Below are positions 17,391 through 26,533 of a stretch of DNA of 64,000 nucleotides, in pieces. Below the pieces are notes generated by a model, which was not told the origin of the DNA, did not search any database, and saw only the letters and a list, made by a program, of their open reading frames with translations. Every line of letters starts with the position of its first letter. Position 1 is the stretch's first letter. Origin of the DNA: Sphingopyxis sp. (GTDB lineage Bacteria > Pseudomonadota > Alphaproteobacteria > Sphingomonadales > Sphingomonadaceae); assembly GCA_013823985.1 (NCBI GenBank), contig PNNB01000015.1:62001-126000 (forward strand), read 5' to 3'. A program made the position numbers and the translations under genes.

Positions 17391-18328
17391 GCCAGCCAAC
17401 CGAATATCTCGACCGTTTCCGGCGGGCGCTTGACAGCTTTGCGCCGGAACCGAGCGCCCCGATCCTTCTGGCCGTGTCCGGCGGCCCCGACAGTCTGGCG
17501 CTGCTGCTGCTTGCGGCAGAGGCGTGGCCGGGGGCGGTTGTCACCGCCACCGTCGACCATGGCCTACGCCCCGAAGCCGCGCAGGAGGCAGACTTTGTGG
17601 CGCACATCTGCGCAACGATAGACGTCCCGCACCTGACCTTGCGCCCCGAAACCGCGATTACGGGCAATCTCCAGTCGCAGGCCCGTGCGGCCCGCTACCG
17701 CCTGCTTGAACAGGCCGCCGACGACCGGAACTGCACCCTGATCGCGACCGCGCACCATGGCGATGACCAGTTGGAAACCGTCCTGATGCGGTTGGCGCGG
17801 GGCAGCGGGATTGACGGCATGGCGGCAATCCGCAGCCGCAATGGCCGTATCATCCGGCCCATGCTCGCCTTTTCCAAGGCGGAGTGCGAGGATATCTGCG
17901 CGCGCGCGGGCATCGACCCCGTCCGTGACCCCAGCAATGGCAATGCCGAATATGACCGCGTCGCCATCCGCCAATGGCTCGCCCAAGCACCCCATCCCTT
18001 CACCATTGGGCGCACCAACCGCACCGCCCGTGCCTTGCACGACGCCTCCGACGCGCTGGTCTGGATGGTGCAGAATCTGGCGGAAGAGCGGATCGTGGAG
18101 GATGGCGGCACGCTGCGGTGCGATGCGACCGGCCTGCCCCGCGAACTCAGGCGCCGCCTGCTGCTCGCCGGCATCGCCCGCCTCGACCCCGCGCTGCAGC
18201 CCCGGGGCGAGGCCGTCGACCATCTGCTCGCCGAACTGGACGAGGGCAGGAACGCGATGATCGGCAATTTGCTGTGTAGCGCAGGACCGCTTTGGACGCT
18301 TGCGCCCGCGCCGCCACGGTCGGCATAG
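17381..18328 (+). CDS. tilS: tRNA(Ile)-lysidine synthase
   Basis: A 315-residue N-type ATP pyrophosphatase with the PP-loop SGGPDS (residues 33-38) and further family blocks VDHGLRPEA, ARYRLL and ATAHHGDDQLET. It attaches lysine to C34 of the AUA-reading tRNA-Ile, converting its specificity from Met to Ile. The start overlaps the end of the cpoB-like gene by ten bases, so translation is probably coupled. It is shorter than the E. coli enzyme because the C-terminal domains are reduced, as in many alphaproteobacteria. Confidence 0.93.
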   Translation: MQISQPTEYLDRFRRALDSFAPEPSAPILLAVSGGPDSLALLLLAAEAWPGAVVTATVDHGLRPEAAQEADFVAHICATIDVPHLTLRPETAITGNLQSQARAARYRLLEQAADDRNCTLIATAHHGDDQLETVLMRLARGSGIDGMAAIRSRNGRIIRPMLAFSKAECEDICARAGIDPVRDPSNGNAEYDRVAIRQWLAQAPHPFTIGRTNRTARALHDASDALVWMVQNLAEERIVEDGGTLRCDATGLPRELRRRLLLAGIARLDPALQPRGEAVDHLLAELDEGRNAMIGNLLCSAGPLWTLAPAPPRSA

Positions 18329-18469
18329 CCCCTCCCGCAGCCATGCACAGGAAAGTCCGCATAATCCGTGCAAAAATTGCGTTTCGTTATATTGTCATTC
18401 ACGCATTCGCGCTTACATTGCCCTCATGTCCCGCGCAGTTCGCGTAGGGTGTAGACAATCAAGGCGTAG

Positions 18470-20422
18470 ATGATGAACGACGAACCGGAGTCCAAAGGTA
18501 ATCCGCTGTTGCGCAATATGGCCATATGGTCGGCAATCATTGTCGCCATTTTGCTGGTTGCGTCCATTTTTGGCGGCACTTCGGATCCCGCGAAAGGCAT
18601 CAGCTACTCGACTTTCCGCGAAAAGGTGGAAGCTGGCGAGGTGAAGTCGGTCGCGATTGCGCCCGAACGGATCACCGGCAAGCTCCAGAATGACGAAACC
18701 TTCGTCACCATTCCCATTCCCGCCGACAGCGGCCTCTATCCGTTGCTCGATGAAAAGGGCGTCGATGTGCAGGGCAAGGCCGAAGAACAGCCCAGCCTGC
18801 TGCTGATCCTGATCTATCAGGCCCTTCCTTTCCTGCTGATCCTCGGCATCGCCTTCTTCGTTCTGCGCCAGATGCAGAAAGGCGGCGGCGCCGGTGGCGC
18901 GATGGGCTTTGGCAAGTCCAAGGCGAAGTTGCTCACCGAAAAGCATGGCCGCGTCACCTTTGAAGATGTCGCCGGTATCGACGAAGCCCGCGAAGAGCTT
19001 CAGGAAATCGTGGAATTTCTGAAAGACCCGCACAAATTCTCGCGCCTTGGCGGCAAGATCCCCAAGGGCGCTCTGCTCGTCGGCTCGCCCGGCACCGGCA
19101 AGACCTTGCTCGCCCGCGCCATTGCGGGTGAGGCGGGCGTGCCCTTCTTCTCCATCTCCGGTTCGGACTTCGTTGAAATGTTCGTCGGCGTCGGCGCAAG
19201 CCGCGTGCGCGACATGTTCGAGCAGGCCAAGAAAAACGCACCGTGCATCGTCTTCATCGACGAAATCGACGCCGTCGGCCGGAGCCGTGGCGCAGGTCTT
19301 GGCAACCAGAATGACGAGCGTGAGCAGACATTGAACCAGTTGCTGGTCGAAATGGACGGGTTTGAAGCCAATGAAGGCATCATCATCGTCGCCGCGACCA
19401 ACCGTCCCGACGTGCTTGACCCCGCATTGCTGCGTCCCGGCCGTTTCGACCGTCAGGTCGTCGTACCGCGGCCCGACATTGATGGCCGCGTAAAGATCCT
19501 CGAAGTACACATGAAAAAAGTACCGCTCGCCCCCGATGTGGACGGCCGCGTCATTGCCCGTGGTACCCCCGGCTTCTCCGGCGCGGACCTTGCCAATCTG
19601 GTGAACGAAGCTGCCCTGCTGGCCGCACGCCGTGGCAAGCGCCTTGTCGCGATGCAGGAATTTGAAGACGCCAAAGACAAGGTCATGATGGGCACCGAAC
19701 GCAAGTCGATGGTCATGACCGACGATGAAAAGAAAATGACCGCCTATCATGAGGCTGGCCATGCCATCGTGTCGATCCACGAACCGGCGTCCGACCCGAT
19801 CCACAAGGCAACGATCATCCCGCGCGGCCGTGCGCTGGGTATGGTGATGCGCCTGCCGGAACGCGACAGCTACAGCTATCACCGTGACAAGATGCACGCC
19901 AACCTGTCGGTATCGATGGGCGGCCGCGTCGCCGAAGAGCTGATCTTCGGCTATGACAAGGTGTCGTCGGGCGCATCGAGCGATATCCAGTACGCCACCA
20001 GCCTTGCGCGCGACATGGTCACCCAGTGGGGCATGTCGGACGAAATGGGCCCGCTGCAATATGAAGAGCGGCAGGACGGCTATCTCGGCTATGGCATGTC
20101 GCAACGTTCGGCCATGTCGGACGAGACTGCGAAAAAGATCGACGCCGAAATTCGCAAGCTGGTCGAAGGCGGTCACAAGCGGGCGACCGACCTGCTGAAA
20201 AAGCACAGCAAGCAATTGCATCTACTGGCCAACGCGCTGCTCGAATTCGAAACCCTTTCGGGCGAAGAAATCAAGTCGTTGCTGGCCACCGGCAAGTTCG
20301 AGCGTGACGATGGCGCGATTGCCAAGCCGTCGAGCATCCCGCAAATCGGCACCGCCATTCCCAAGGCAGGCCGCCGCAAATCGGGCGACGTGACCGGCGA
20401 ACCTAACCCGCAAGGCGCGTAA
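18470..20422 (+). CDS. ftsH: ATP-dependent zinc metalloprotease FtsH
   Basis: A 650-residue membrane AAA protease: two N-terminal transmembrane helices (about 18-36 and 110-133) bracketing a periplasmic domain, AAA module with Walker A GSPGTGKT (205-212), Walker [12 protein letters not shown], second-region-of-homology [20 protein letters not shown], and the zinc site HEAGH (427-431). It degrades membrane and regulatory proteins, including LpxC and sigma-32 in other bacteria. It follows tilS by about 140 bases, enough for its own promoter. Two ATG codons in tandem open the frame; either may be used. Confidence 0.96.
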   Translation: MMNDEPESKGNPLLRNMAIWSAIIVAILLVASIFGGTSDPAKGISYSTFREKVEAGEVKSVAIAPERITGKLQNDETFVTIPIPADSGLYPLLDEKGVDVQGKAEEQPSLLLILIYQALPFLLILGIAFFVLRQMQKGGGAGGAMGFGKSKAKLLTEKHGRVTFEDVAGIDEAREELQEIVEFLKDPHKFSRLGGKIPKGALLVGSPGTGKTLLARAIAGEAGVPFFSISGSDFVEMFVGVGASRVRDMFEQAKKNAPCIVFIDEIDAVGRSRGAGLGNQNDEREQTLNQLLVEMDGFEANEGIIIVAATNRPDVLDPALLRPGRFDRQVVVPRPDIDGRVKILEVHMKKVPLAPDVDGRVIARGTPGFSGADLANLVNEAALLAARRGKRLVAMQEFEDAKDKVMMGTERKSMVMTDDEKKMTAYHEAGHAIVSIHEPASDPIHKATIIPRGRALGMVMRLPERDSYSYHRDKMHANLSVSMGGRVAEELIFGYDKVSSGASSDIQYATSLARDMVTQWGMSDEMGPLQYEERQDGYLGYGMSQRSAMSDETAKKIDAEIRKLVEGGHKRATDLLKKHSKQLHLLANALLEFETLSGEEIKSLLATGKFERDDGAIAKPSSIPQIGTAIPKAGRRKSGDVTGEPNPQGA

Positions 20423-20443
20423 GCACCCGGCGGGACCGGCCCC

Positions 20444-21100
20444 ATGCCGATCTATTGCGATGAATCAGGCGGCGTCGGCCGGGGTGTCATGACCCTGGCC
20501 GCGCTGTCCATCGAGGCGGCGGACGCCGAAAAGACCCTAGCCCGTTTCCGCGAAGTTACCGGCCTGACCGGCGAGCTGAAAGGCAGCCGGATCGATCTGG
20601 CCGAACGGGCGCTGCTGTTCGAAATATTGGACGACAGCCCCTGGACCGCGACGGTCGGCATCGCCATCTCCGCACTCATCCCCGAACAGGGCAGCGACCG
20701 GGGCGACCATGATGTCGCGATCTACACACGCCTGCTGGAGGATGTGGTCGGCGCCATGCTGCCCCTGCCCGACGGGTGTATCAGTGTCTTCATGGACGAT
20801 GGCCGCTACGGCCCCGAAACGCTGGCGGGCGTGCGCAAGGATATCGCCGCGCTCATCGGCCCCTGTGGTCAGGCGCAGCTTGAGCTCAGCCACCGCCTGC
20901 CCGGGCTGCAAATTGCCGATGTGATTGCCAACAGCTTCTTCAACCGCGCCATGGTCACAGAACGGCAGGCCCGCATGGCCGCCATCGTCGCGCCCTATCT
21001 GGAAAGCGGCCAGGTCCGCCTGCGCCTGTTGTCAGCTGGCACCCAGACTGACGATGAGCATGGTAAACAGCATCAAGGCGGTCATCGCGAAGAAGCTTAA
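20444..21100 (+). CDS. DUF3800-like protein
   Basis: A 218-residue protein starting MPIYCDESGGVGRG, with an acidic YCDESG strand, a central FMDDGRYGPE block and a late LQIADVIANSFFNRA segment. The pattern of spaced acidic residues with the C-terminal ADxIA helix matches DUF3800 proteins, which are thought to have an RNase H-like fold; their activity is largely uncharacterised. It starts 21 bases after ftsH on the same strand. Its last 69 bases overlap the convergent DUF3667 gene, and its C-terminal tail (about residues 196-218) is therefore encoded antisense to that gene and may be a late read-through extension. Confidence 0.7.
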   Translation: MPIYCDESGGVGRGVMTLAALSIEAADAEKTLARFREVTGLTGELKGSRIDLAERALLFEILDDSPWTATVGIAISALIPEQGSDRGDHDVAIYTRLLEDVVGAMLPLPDGCISVFMDDGRYGPETLAGVRKDIAALIGPCGQAQLELSHRLPGLQIADVIANSFFNRAMVTERQARMAAIVAPYLESGQVRLRLLSAGTQTDDEHGKQHQGGHREEA

Positions 21101-22300
21101 AAAGCACATCCGCCAGAACGCCCCGAAACGCGACGTTTGATAGGCATGGTGGAGTTGCCGGTACATGTGGATCGGCGGGTAGAAGGCGAGCAGCAAGCCG
21201 CCAATCGCCCCGAACCCTGTGTTGATCAATATGGCGCAAATGATGCCGAGCAGCATCATGAAGGTGATCGAATAGGTCACGAACACCGCATGATCGAACA
21301 TCTTGAACCGCCGCCGCCAGAAAAAGAGCAGCCAGACAAAGGGCACCGAAATCGGGATCAGCGCCCAGCTATATTTATAGGCATTTGACTGGATCTTGTA
21401 GAGCAGGAGCTGCGGATTCTTGCCGGCCGTTTTGACCGCCTTGTTCAGCGCACCCGAACCGGGGAAATTGAGGTCGGTGAAAGTCCATTCCGTATCCTCG
21501 TCCAGGCCGTTCTGCAGGCCGCCCGCCGCCGTGTTGATGACCCGCGCCGCCATTTTCGCGCCTTCCAGGTCTTCCTCCAGCTTTTGGGTCGGCTGCCCCG
21601 CCTTGCGCGCAGCCTCCAGACTGGCCTCGAGCCGCGCAACGTCCGCGTCGATCTTGCGCTTTTCCGTCAGGAATTGTTCATTGGCGGCTTCCATCTGCCG
21701 CAACTGGCGACCCTGACTTTCGTCAAGCTTCTGCAAGCGTTCGCGGTTGCGCGCAATCTTGCCGTCGATACGCTCGATATCCGCCGCATCCGCCTGTGGC
21801 GCAGCCTTCTTCTCCGCCTCCAGCGCGGCAATGGCCTCCTCAATCTCCTTGCGGTCGGTCTGATATTCCTTGCGGACCGACTCGATCGTGTCGGGCGCCG
21901 GTATCGACGCGCCGCCATCGGGGACCAGCCAGTTGAAAGTGGCAAAGGTCAGAAAGACCGAAAAGAGGAACAGCGCCAGGGGCGACACAAATTTCGCGCG
22001 CTCGCCATGCACATAACGGCGGGTCAGATCGCCCGGTTTCCAGAACAGCAAAGGAAGGGTCCGCCAGATCTTGCCGTCGAAATGCAATACACTGTGCAGG
22101 ATATCATGGCCGAATTCGTGCAGCGTCCGGTGCACATGCGCCTTCTGTCCGCACATATGGCAATGGGCACCGATCAAAGCCGTGCCGCAGTTCAGGCACG
22201 CTTTTTCCGCACCCCGGCCTTCGCCAGCCTCGGGTTCGACGGCACGGGCAAGCGCCGCACCTGTAATAATATCTGCTGCTCCGGCCAGTTCCCCACTCAT
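21032..22300 (-). CDS. DUF3667 membrane protein with zinc ribbon and coiled coil
   Basis: A 422-residue protein. Residues 35-50 hold a CxxC...CxxC zinc ribbon (Cys35, Cys38, Cys47, Cys50) followed by HVHRTLHEFGHDILHSVLHFDGK and LTRRYVHGERAKFVSPLALFLF, the DUF3667 signature. A hydrophobic helix follows, then a long charged coiled coil (about 142-250) and three or four C-terminal transmembrane helices (about 305-420). Function is unknown. The coiled coil is an unusually long periplasmic or cytoplasmic insertion between the membrane parts. It lies downstream of rpoZ on the same strand but behind a terminator. Confidence 0.8.
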   Translation of the reverse strand: MSGELAGAADIITGAALARAVEPEAGEGRGAEKACLNCGTALIGAHCHMCGQKAHVHRTLHEFGHDILHSVLHFDGKIWRTLPLLFWKPGDLTRRYVHGERAKFVSPLALFLFSVFLTFATFNWLVPDGGASIPAPDTIESVRKEYQTDRKEIEEAIAALEAEKKAAPQADAADIERIDGKIARNRERLQKLDESQGRQLRQMEAANEQFLTEKRKIDADVARLEASLEAARKAGQPTQKLEEDLEGAKMAARVINTAAGGLQNGLDEDTEWTFTDLNFPGSGALNKAVKTAGKNPQLLLYKIQSNAYKYSWALIPISVPFVWLLFFWRRRFKMFDHAVFVTYSITFMMLLGIICAILINTGFGAIGGLLLAFYPPIHMYRQLHHAYQTSRFGAFWRMCFLSFFAMTALMLFTMLIVSLGAS

Positions 22301-22331
22301 GCCGCCTGTCTATCAGCGGGAATCGCGATTG

Positions 22332-22366
22332 CCAAAAAGAAAAGGCCCGGACGATGCCGGGCCTTT
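22332..22366 (-). terminator. intrinsic terminator of rpoZ
   Basis: Perfect ten-base arms AAAGGCCCGG (22341-22350) and CCGGGCCTTT (22357-22366) with a six-base loop. Read on the minus strand the hairpin is followed by a T-rich run (22332-22343 on plus is A-rich). It lies 25 bases after the rpoZ stop. Confidence 0.88.
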
Positions 22367-22391
22367 AGAACTTTATCTGGGATGGGACCGA

Positions 22392-22736
22392 TTACCGGTC
22401 GTAATCGCGCTGCATGCCCGCACCACGTGCAGGCGCGGCGGCGGTCAGGCGAAGCGCCTCTGCCGACAGGCTGATCGAACCGATTTCATCGGCTTCTTCA
22501 TCCTCGTCTACCTGGACCTTCTGCAGCGACTGGACCAGTCCTTCCTGCAGATGCTCGGGACGAACGGTTTCTTCAGCGATTTCGCGCAAAGCGACGACGG
22601 GATTTTTATCGCGGTCGCGGTCGACGGTCAGTTCTGCACCACCGGAAATTTCGCGCGCGCGCTCGGCCGCCAGCAATACGAGGTCAAAACGGTTGGTGAC
22701 CTTATCAATACAATCTTCAACGGTAACGCGTGCCAT
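22392..22736 (-). CDS. rpoZ: DNA-directed RNA polymerase omega subunit
   Basis: A 114-residue protein starting [20 protein letters not shown], with [11 protein letters not shown] and [14 protein letters not shown], all conserved in omega. It helps assemble the beta' subunit into RNA polymerase and, in many proteobacteria, contributes to a ppGpp site. The C-terminal acidic and Ala-rich tail (DEDEEADEI onward) is typical for alphaproteobacteria. GGAGCCAGC lies upstream of the ATG. The neighbouring spoT/rel gene seen in many genomes is not adjacent here. Confidence 0.95.
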   Translation of the reverse strand: MARVTVEDCIDKVTNRFDLVLLAAERAREISGGAELTVDRDRDKNPVVALREIAEETVRPEHLQEGLVQSLQKVQVDEDEEADEIGSISLSAEALRLTAAAPARGAGMQRDYDR

Positions 22737-22858
22737 GCTGGCTCCTGATTCTTCACAAATTTCGGAAAAGTAGAGCGCACCTAGGGTTTGCCCGCCAAAA
22801 TGTCAATGAAAACGGCACCTCCCTTGCCGTAACGCGGCCAACGCACTACCTCGGTTGC

Positions 22859-24040
22859 ATGGAGGCCCCTTCCCCCGCGTCATCCTTTCCCGGAAAGCTG
22901 TTTTGCGTGGGCGACCACGAACTTCATGTCGTGCATGCGCCCGACGAACGGCTGGCGGCGATGCATGCGCTGATTTCCGCGGCGAAGGAGCGGCTGCGAA
23001 TCTTTTTCTATATGTTTGCACACGATGAAACCGGGCAGGAAATATTGGCGGCGCTGGTCGCCGCGGCGGAGCGGGGTGTTGCGGTCCATCTGATCATCGA
23101 CAGCTTCGGGTCTGCCGATATCAGCGACGCCTTTTTCGCTCCGCTGGTGCGGGCGGGCGGCTATTATCATTGTTTCAGCACACGCAAGGGCCTCGGCTAT
23201 TTCATCCGCAACCACCAGAAAATGCTGATCGCCGACGATGCCCATGCGCTGATCGGCGGGTTCAATATCACCGACCAATATTTCGGACGCAAGGGCGACG
23301 ACAGTTGGGAGGATCTCGGCCTGATCGTATCGGGGCCGGAGGTCGGGCACCTCGCGCAATATTTCGACGCGCTCGACGCCCTGTCGCAAGGGGGCAAGGT
23401 CCGCTATCTCGGCCTGCGCACGATCATCAAAAGCTGGCGGCCCGGAATTGGCGAGGTGCAATGGCTGTTGGGCGGGCCGACGAATCGCATTTCCCCCTGG
23501 GCGCTGACGCTGAAACGGTCGTTGCAGGTGAGCAAAAGGTTCGACATCGTATCGGCCTATTTCTCCCCATCGCAGACCATATTGCGCCGGATCGCGCGGG
23601 TGGCCAAGCGCAACAAGGGATCGCGGATGATCATGGCGGGCAAGACAGACAACGGCGCGACCATCGCGGCGGCGCGGGTCCTGTACCGCTATCTGCTCAA
23701 ACGCCGTGCGCGCATTTACGAATATCAGGCCCGCCCGCTGCACATGAAGCTGATGGTCATAGACGATGCCGTCTATATCGGTTCGGCCAATCTTGATGTG
23801 CGCAGCCTGTTCATCAATCTGGAAATCATGCTGCGCGTGAAGGACCATGACCTTGCCACCCATATGCGCGGCATGATCGACACGCTGGTCGCCCAGTCGG
23901 AAGAACAGACCACCGCCCTCCTGTCCCGCCGCGACAGCTGGTGGAGCCGCTTCAAAGGGGGCGTGGCCTATTTCCTTGTGAACTCGGTGGATTATACGGT
24001 CGGTCGCCGGATCAAGTTCGGGTTGCTGCGGAGCCGGTAA
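22859..24040 (+). CDS. phospholipase D-family protein (cardiolipin synthase-like)
   Basis: A 393-residue protein with two HKD catalytic motifs: RNHQKMLIADD (His119, Lys121) and RPLHMKLMVIDD in the C-terminal half, each followed by GGFN or GSAN. This is the arrangement of cardiolipin synthases and other phosphatidyltransferases of the PLD superfamily. No clear N-terminal transmembrane helices are present, unlike E. coli ClsA, so it resembles the ClsB type. The start at 22859 is where similarity to the family begins; the frame is open back to 22730 without a good ribosome site. Confidence 0.87.
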   Translation: MEAPSPASSFPGKLFCVGDHELHVVHAPDERLAAMHALISAAKERLRIFFYMFAHDETGQEILAALVAAAERGVAVHLIIDSFGSADISDAFFAPLVRAGGYYHCFSTRKGLGYFIRNHQKMLIADDAHALIGGFNITDQYFGRKGDDSWEDLGLIVSGPEVGHLAQYFDALDALSQGGKVRYLGLRTIIKSWRPGIGEVQWLLGGPTNRISPWALTLKRSLQVSKRFDIVSAYFSPSQTILRRIARVAKRNKGSRMIMAGKTDNGATIAAARVLYRYLLKRRARIYEYQARPLHMKLMVIDDAVYIGSANLDVRSLFINLEIMLRVKDHDLATHMRGMIDTLVAQSEEQTTALLSRRDSWWSRFKGGVAYFLVNSVDYTVGRRIKFGLLRSR

Positions 24041-24067
24041 TTCGGACGTTGGGTACAGTCCCTATCC

Positions 24068-24607
24068 TCACCCCGCGCGCGCCTTCCATTCGGCCTTGTT
24101 CTGCCCCCAGGCATGGACGGGGATATCCTGAAAGGGATCGGGCAGACGCGTTTCGCCCTGGTCATAGGACCCCAGCCGTTCGGCAAGCGCGACGGAAGCG
24201 GTGTTTGCCGGGTCGATGGTGTGGATGACATTGTCCCAGCCGAGCACATCAAAGGCATAGTCGATGCTCGCCGTCGCGGCTTCCAGCGCATAGCCCTGCC
24301 CTGCAAATTCCCGCGCCACGCCCCAGCCGACTTCGGTGCCGGGCCAGCCTTCGGGCATCCACGGGCCGGTGCGGCCGATCCATTGGCCGGTGTCGCGCAG
24401 GATCATGGAAAACATCGCATAGCCGCGCACCTGCCATGCGCCGACCATCGTGCACAGCATCCGCCAGCTTTCGCCCCGGCCTTTGGCTCCGCCCAGATGG
24501 GTCATGGTCACAGGGTCCGCGCAAAAGGCGGCCCAGCCTTCGAAATCCTCCGCCGAGGGCGGGCGCAGGATCAGGCGTTCGGTAATCAGAAAGGGTCCGC
24601 CGCTCAT
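24068..24607 (-). CDS. GNAT acetyltransferase, RimJ/RimL type
   Basis: A 179-residue single GNAT domain: it opens FLITERLILRPPSAEDFEGW, has the acetyl-CoA site at GWGVAREFAGQGYALEAA (motif A) and VIHTIDPANTASVALAERLG (motif B). This subfamily acetylates N-termini of proteins or small amines; the substrate is not predictable. GGGAGAG seven bases before the ATG at 24607 supports that start over the upstream frame to 24676. It converges with the PLD-like gene. Confidence 0.87.
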   Translation of the reverse strand: MSGGPFLITERLILRPPSAEDFEGWAAFCADPVTMTHLGGAKGRGESWRMLCTMVGAWQVRGYAMFSMILRDTGQWIGRTGPWMPEGWPGTEVGWGVAREFAGQGYALEAATASIDYAFDVLGWDNVIHTIDPANTASVALAERLGSYDQGETRLPDPFQDIPVHAWGQNKAEWKARAG

Positions 24608-24823
24608 ATCATCTCTCCCGCTCAACAGGCGGGCTGTATGCAGCGGGCGTCGGCAGGGCACAAGCAAAAGCGGCACCGCCTTTTAAGGGGCGATGCCGCG
24701 ATATACTGCACCGGGCAGATGGGGAGGGGGAATCCCGGAGCAATTTCTGTGGGGCTGCTTCTTTCGAAACAGCCCCCAATTGAAGTGTCCTTCTAGTGCG
24801 ACCCGCAGGACCCTTCTATAAAC

Positions 24824-25228
24824 TTAGCGGCAGCGCGAACCGCCACGGTCGATTTCACGACCCAGCAATGCGCCACCGGCGGCACCCAGGATGGTGCCCA
24901 ATGTCTTGTCGCCACGTCCGGCAATTTCGTTACCGGCAAGGCCGCCTACGGCGCCACCAATCAACAGGCCGGTTGTGCCATCCTTGCGGCGGCAATAGGC
25001 GCGGCCATCGTCACCACGCCATACGCGGGTGTTACGGCTGACGCGTTCTTCACGGCGGCCTTCACGATAGCCACGGTTGTAGGCGCGTTCGCGGCGGCTA
25101 TCAAAGGCGCTGCTTTCGGTGACCGAAGCGTGCGCGGTTTGGGCATTAAATTGCGGCGCGGCATATCCGACAGACGGGATTGCCAGCGTGGCGGCGACCA
25201 ATGCGATGATATTTTTCTTCACGTTCAT
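24824..25228 (-). CDS. secreted glycine-zipper (2TM, 17-kDa antigen-like) protein
   Basis: A 134-residue exported protein: signal peptide (residues 1-22, ending VGYA), an Arg/Tyr-rich stretch RRERAYNRGYREGRREER, then two glycine-zipper segments TGLLIGGAVGGLAGNEIA and LGTILGAAGGALLGREID. It resembles the Rickettsia 17-kDa surface antigen family, found in the outer envelope of alphaproteobacteria. There is no lipobox cysteine. The ATG at 25228 has its Shine-Dalgarno only one base away, whereas GTG two codons later (25222) has ideal spacing, so the true start may be the GTG. Confidence 0.82.
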   Translation of the reverse strand: MNVKKNIIALVAATLAIPSVGYAAPQFNAQTAHASVTESSAFDSRRERAYNRGYREGRREERVSRNTRVWRGDDGRAYCRRKDGTTGLLIGGAVGGLAGNEIAGRGDKTLGTILGAAGGALLGREIDRGGSRCR

Positions 25229-25378
25229 TCTCCTTTGTGAACCTTCTGGGGCGTAAACGCCGGAACCTGAACCTTGGTTGCATGGCTTTTCGACGAAGAG
25301 ACGAAACGTGGCCACGAAGCGGCCAGAGGAGATTTTTTCGCGCTTGCACCCACAGACATGCTGTCCCTAAGATGCGCC

Positions 25379-25600
25379 ATGGCTAATGTTATCTCTTTCC
25401 TGTTCGGAACCATCGCCCTCATTCTCGCCATTATCGGCTTCATCCCCTTGCTGGGCTGGCTGAACTGGCTGATCATCCTCATCGCCGGTGTCGGTGCCGC
25501 CTTCGGCGCTGCGTCGGATAAGAATTCGGGGCGCAATTTCTGCTTCGTGGTGATGGGCATCTGCGCGCTGCGCCTTTGGATCGGCGGCGGTATCATTTAA
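25379..25600 (+). CDS. small two- or three-helix membrane protein
   Basis: A 73-residue, very hydrophobic protein (MANVISFLFGTIALILAIIG, LNWLIILIAGVGAAFGA, FCFVVMGICALRLWIGGG). It has two or three predicted membrane helices and a short charged loop with SDKNSGRN. No named family is recognised, though similar small proteins are common in sphingomonads. It lies 27 bases before rarD on the same strand and may be co-transcribed with it. Confidence 0.7.
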   Translation: MANVISFLFGTIALILAIIGFIPLLGWLNWLIILIAGVGAAFGAASDKNSGRNFCFVVMGICALRLWIGGGII

Positions 25601-25627
25601 GCCGCGTGCCCGCTAGGGCGGGACTGT

Positions 25628-26524
25628 ATGACCGACAAAAGCGAAACACCGCCGCCCAATGGCCTGCCCTTTGCCCTGGGCGCCTATCTGACATGGGGCT
25701 TTGTCCCGGTATATTTCAAATTGCTGAGCCATGTTCCACCGGTCGAGATCGTGGCGCAGCGGATTCTCTGGTCGATCCCCCTGCTGCTCGTCATCATGGC
25801 CTTCCGCAGCCAGCTATCCGACTATGCCGCCATTTTCCGCGACCGTGCGTTGTTGCGTAACCTGATCGCGTCGGCGGTACTGATTGCGGTGAACTGGGTG
25901 ATCTATATCTGGGCCGTGTCGACCGACCATATATTGGCGGCGAGCCTTGGCTATTATCTGAACCCGCTGGTCAATGTGCTGCTGGGCCGGATGTTTTTGG
26001 GCGAACGGCTGCGGCCGATGCAGCTCGTCGCGGTCGCCGTCGCAGCGGTGGGCGTGGCGATCCTGATCGGCGATGCGCTCGATACGCTGTGGGTGTCGAT
26101 CTCGCTGGCGCTCAGCTTTGGCGTCTATGGCCTGATCCGCAAGATTACGCCGGTGGGCTCGGTTCCGGGTCTGGCGGTGGAAACGACCCTGCTCGCCCCG
26201 CTCTCGCTCGCGGCGGCGCTCTGGTTTGCGACGCAGGGCACGGGCGGGTTCGGTGATGATTGGGAAACATCGGGCCTGCTCATATTGGCTGGCGCAATCA
26301 CGGCCATCCCCCTGCTGCTGTTCGCCACCGCGGCCCGGCGGATGAGCTATGCCAGCCTCGGCTTCGTCCAGTATCTCGCGCCGTCCATTGCGTTCCTGCT
26401 GGGTGTTTTCGTCTATGACGAACCGCTCAGCACGACCAAGCTCGCCTGCTTCATCCTGATCTGGATCAGCATCGCGATCTTCTGCGTCGACGCGCTGCGC
26501 ACCTATCGCGCGGGCAAGGCCTGA
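25628..26524 (+). CDS. rarD: EamA-family transporter RarD
   Basis: A 298-residue protein with ten hydrophobic helices in two EamA repeats. The opening GAYLTWGFVPVYFKLLSHVPPVEIVAQR and the later GVYGLIRK and LGFVQYLAPSIAFLLGVF blocks are typical for RarD, an inner-membrane drug/metabolite transporter whose substrate is not settled (chloramphenicol sensitivity in E. coli and Pseudomonas homologues). It converges with pyrC, nine bases apart. Confidence 0.9.
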   Translation: MTDKSETPPPNGLPFALGAYLTWGFVPVYFKLLSHVPPVEIVAQRILWSIPLLLVIMAFRSQLSDYAAIFRDRALLRNLIASAVLIAVNWVIYIWAVSTDHILAASLGYYLNPLVNVLLGRMFLGERLRPMQLVAVAVAAVGVAILIGDALDTLWVSISLALSFGVYGLIRKITPVGSVPGLAVETTLLAPLSLAAALWFATQGTGGFGDDWETSGLLILAGAITAIPLLLFATAARRMSYASLGFVQYLAPSIAFLLGVFVYDEPLSTTKLACFILIWISIAIFCVDALRTYRAGKA

Positions 26525-26533
26525 GGCAGCGCC

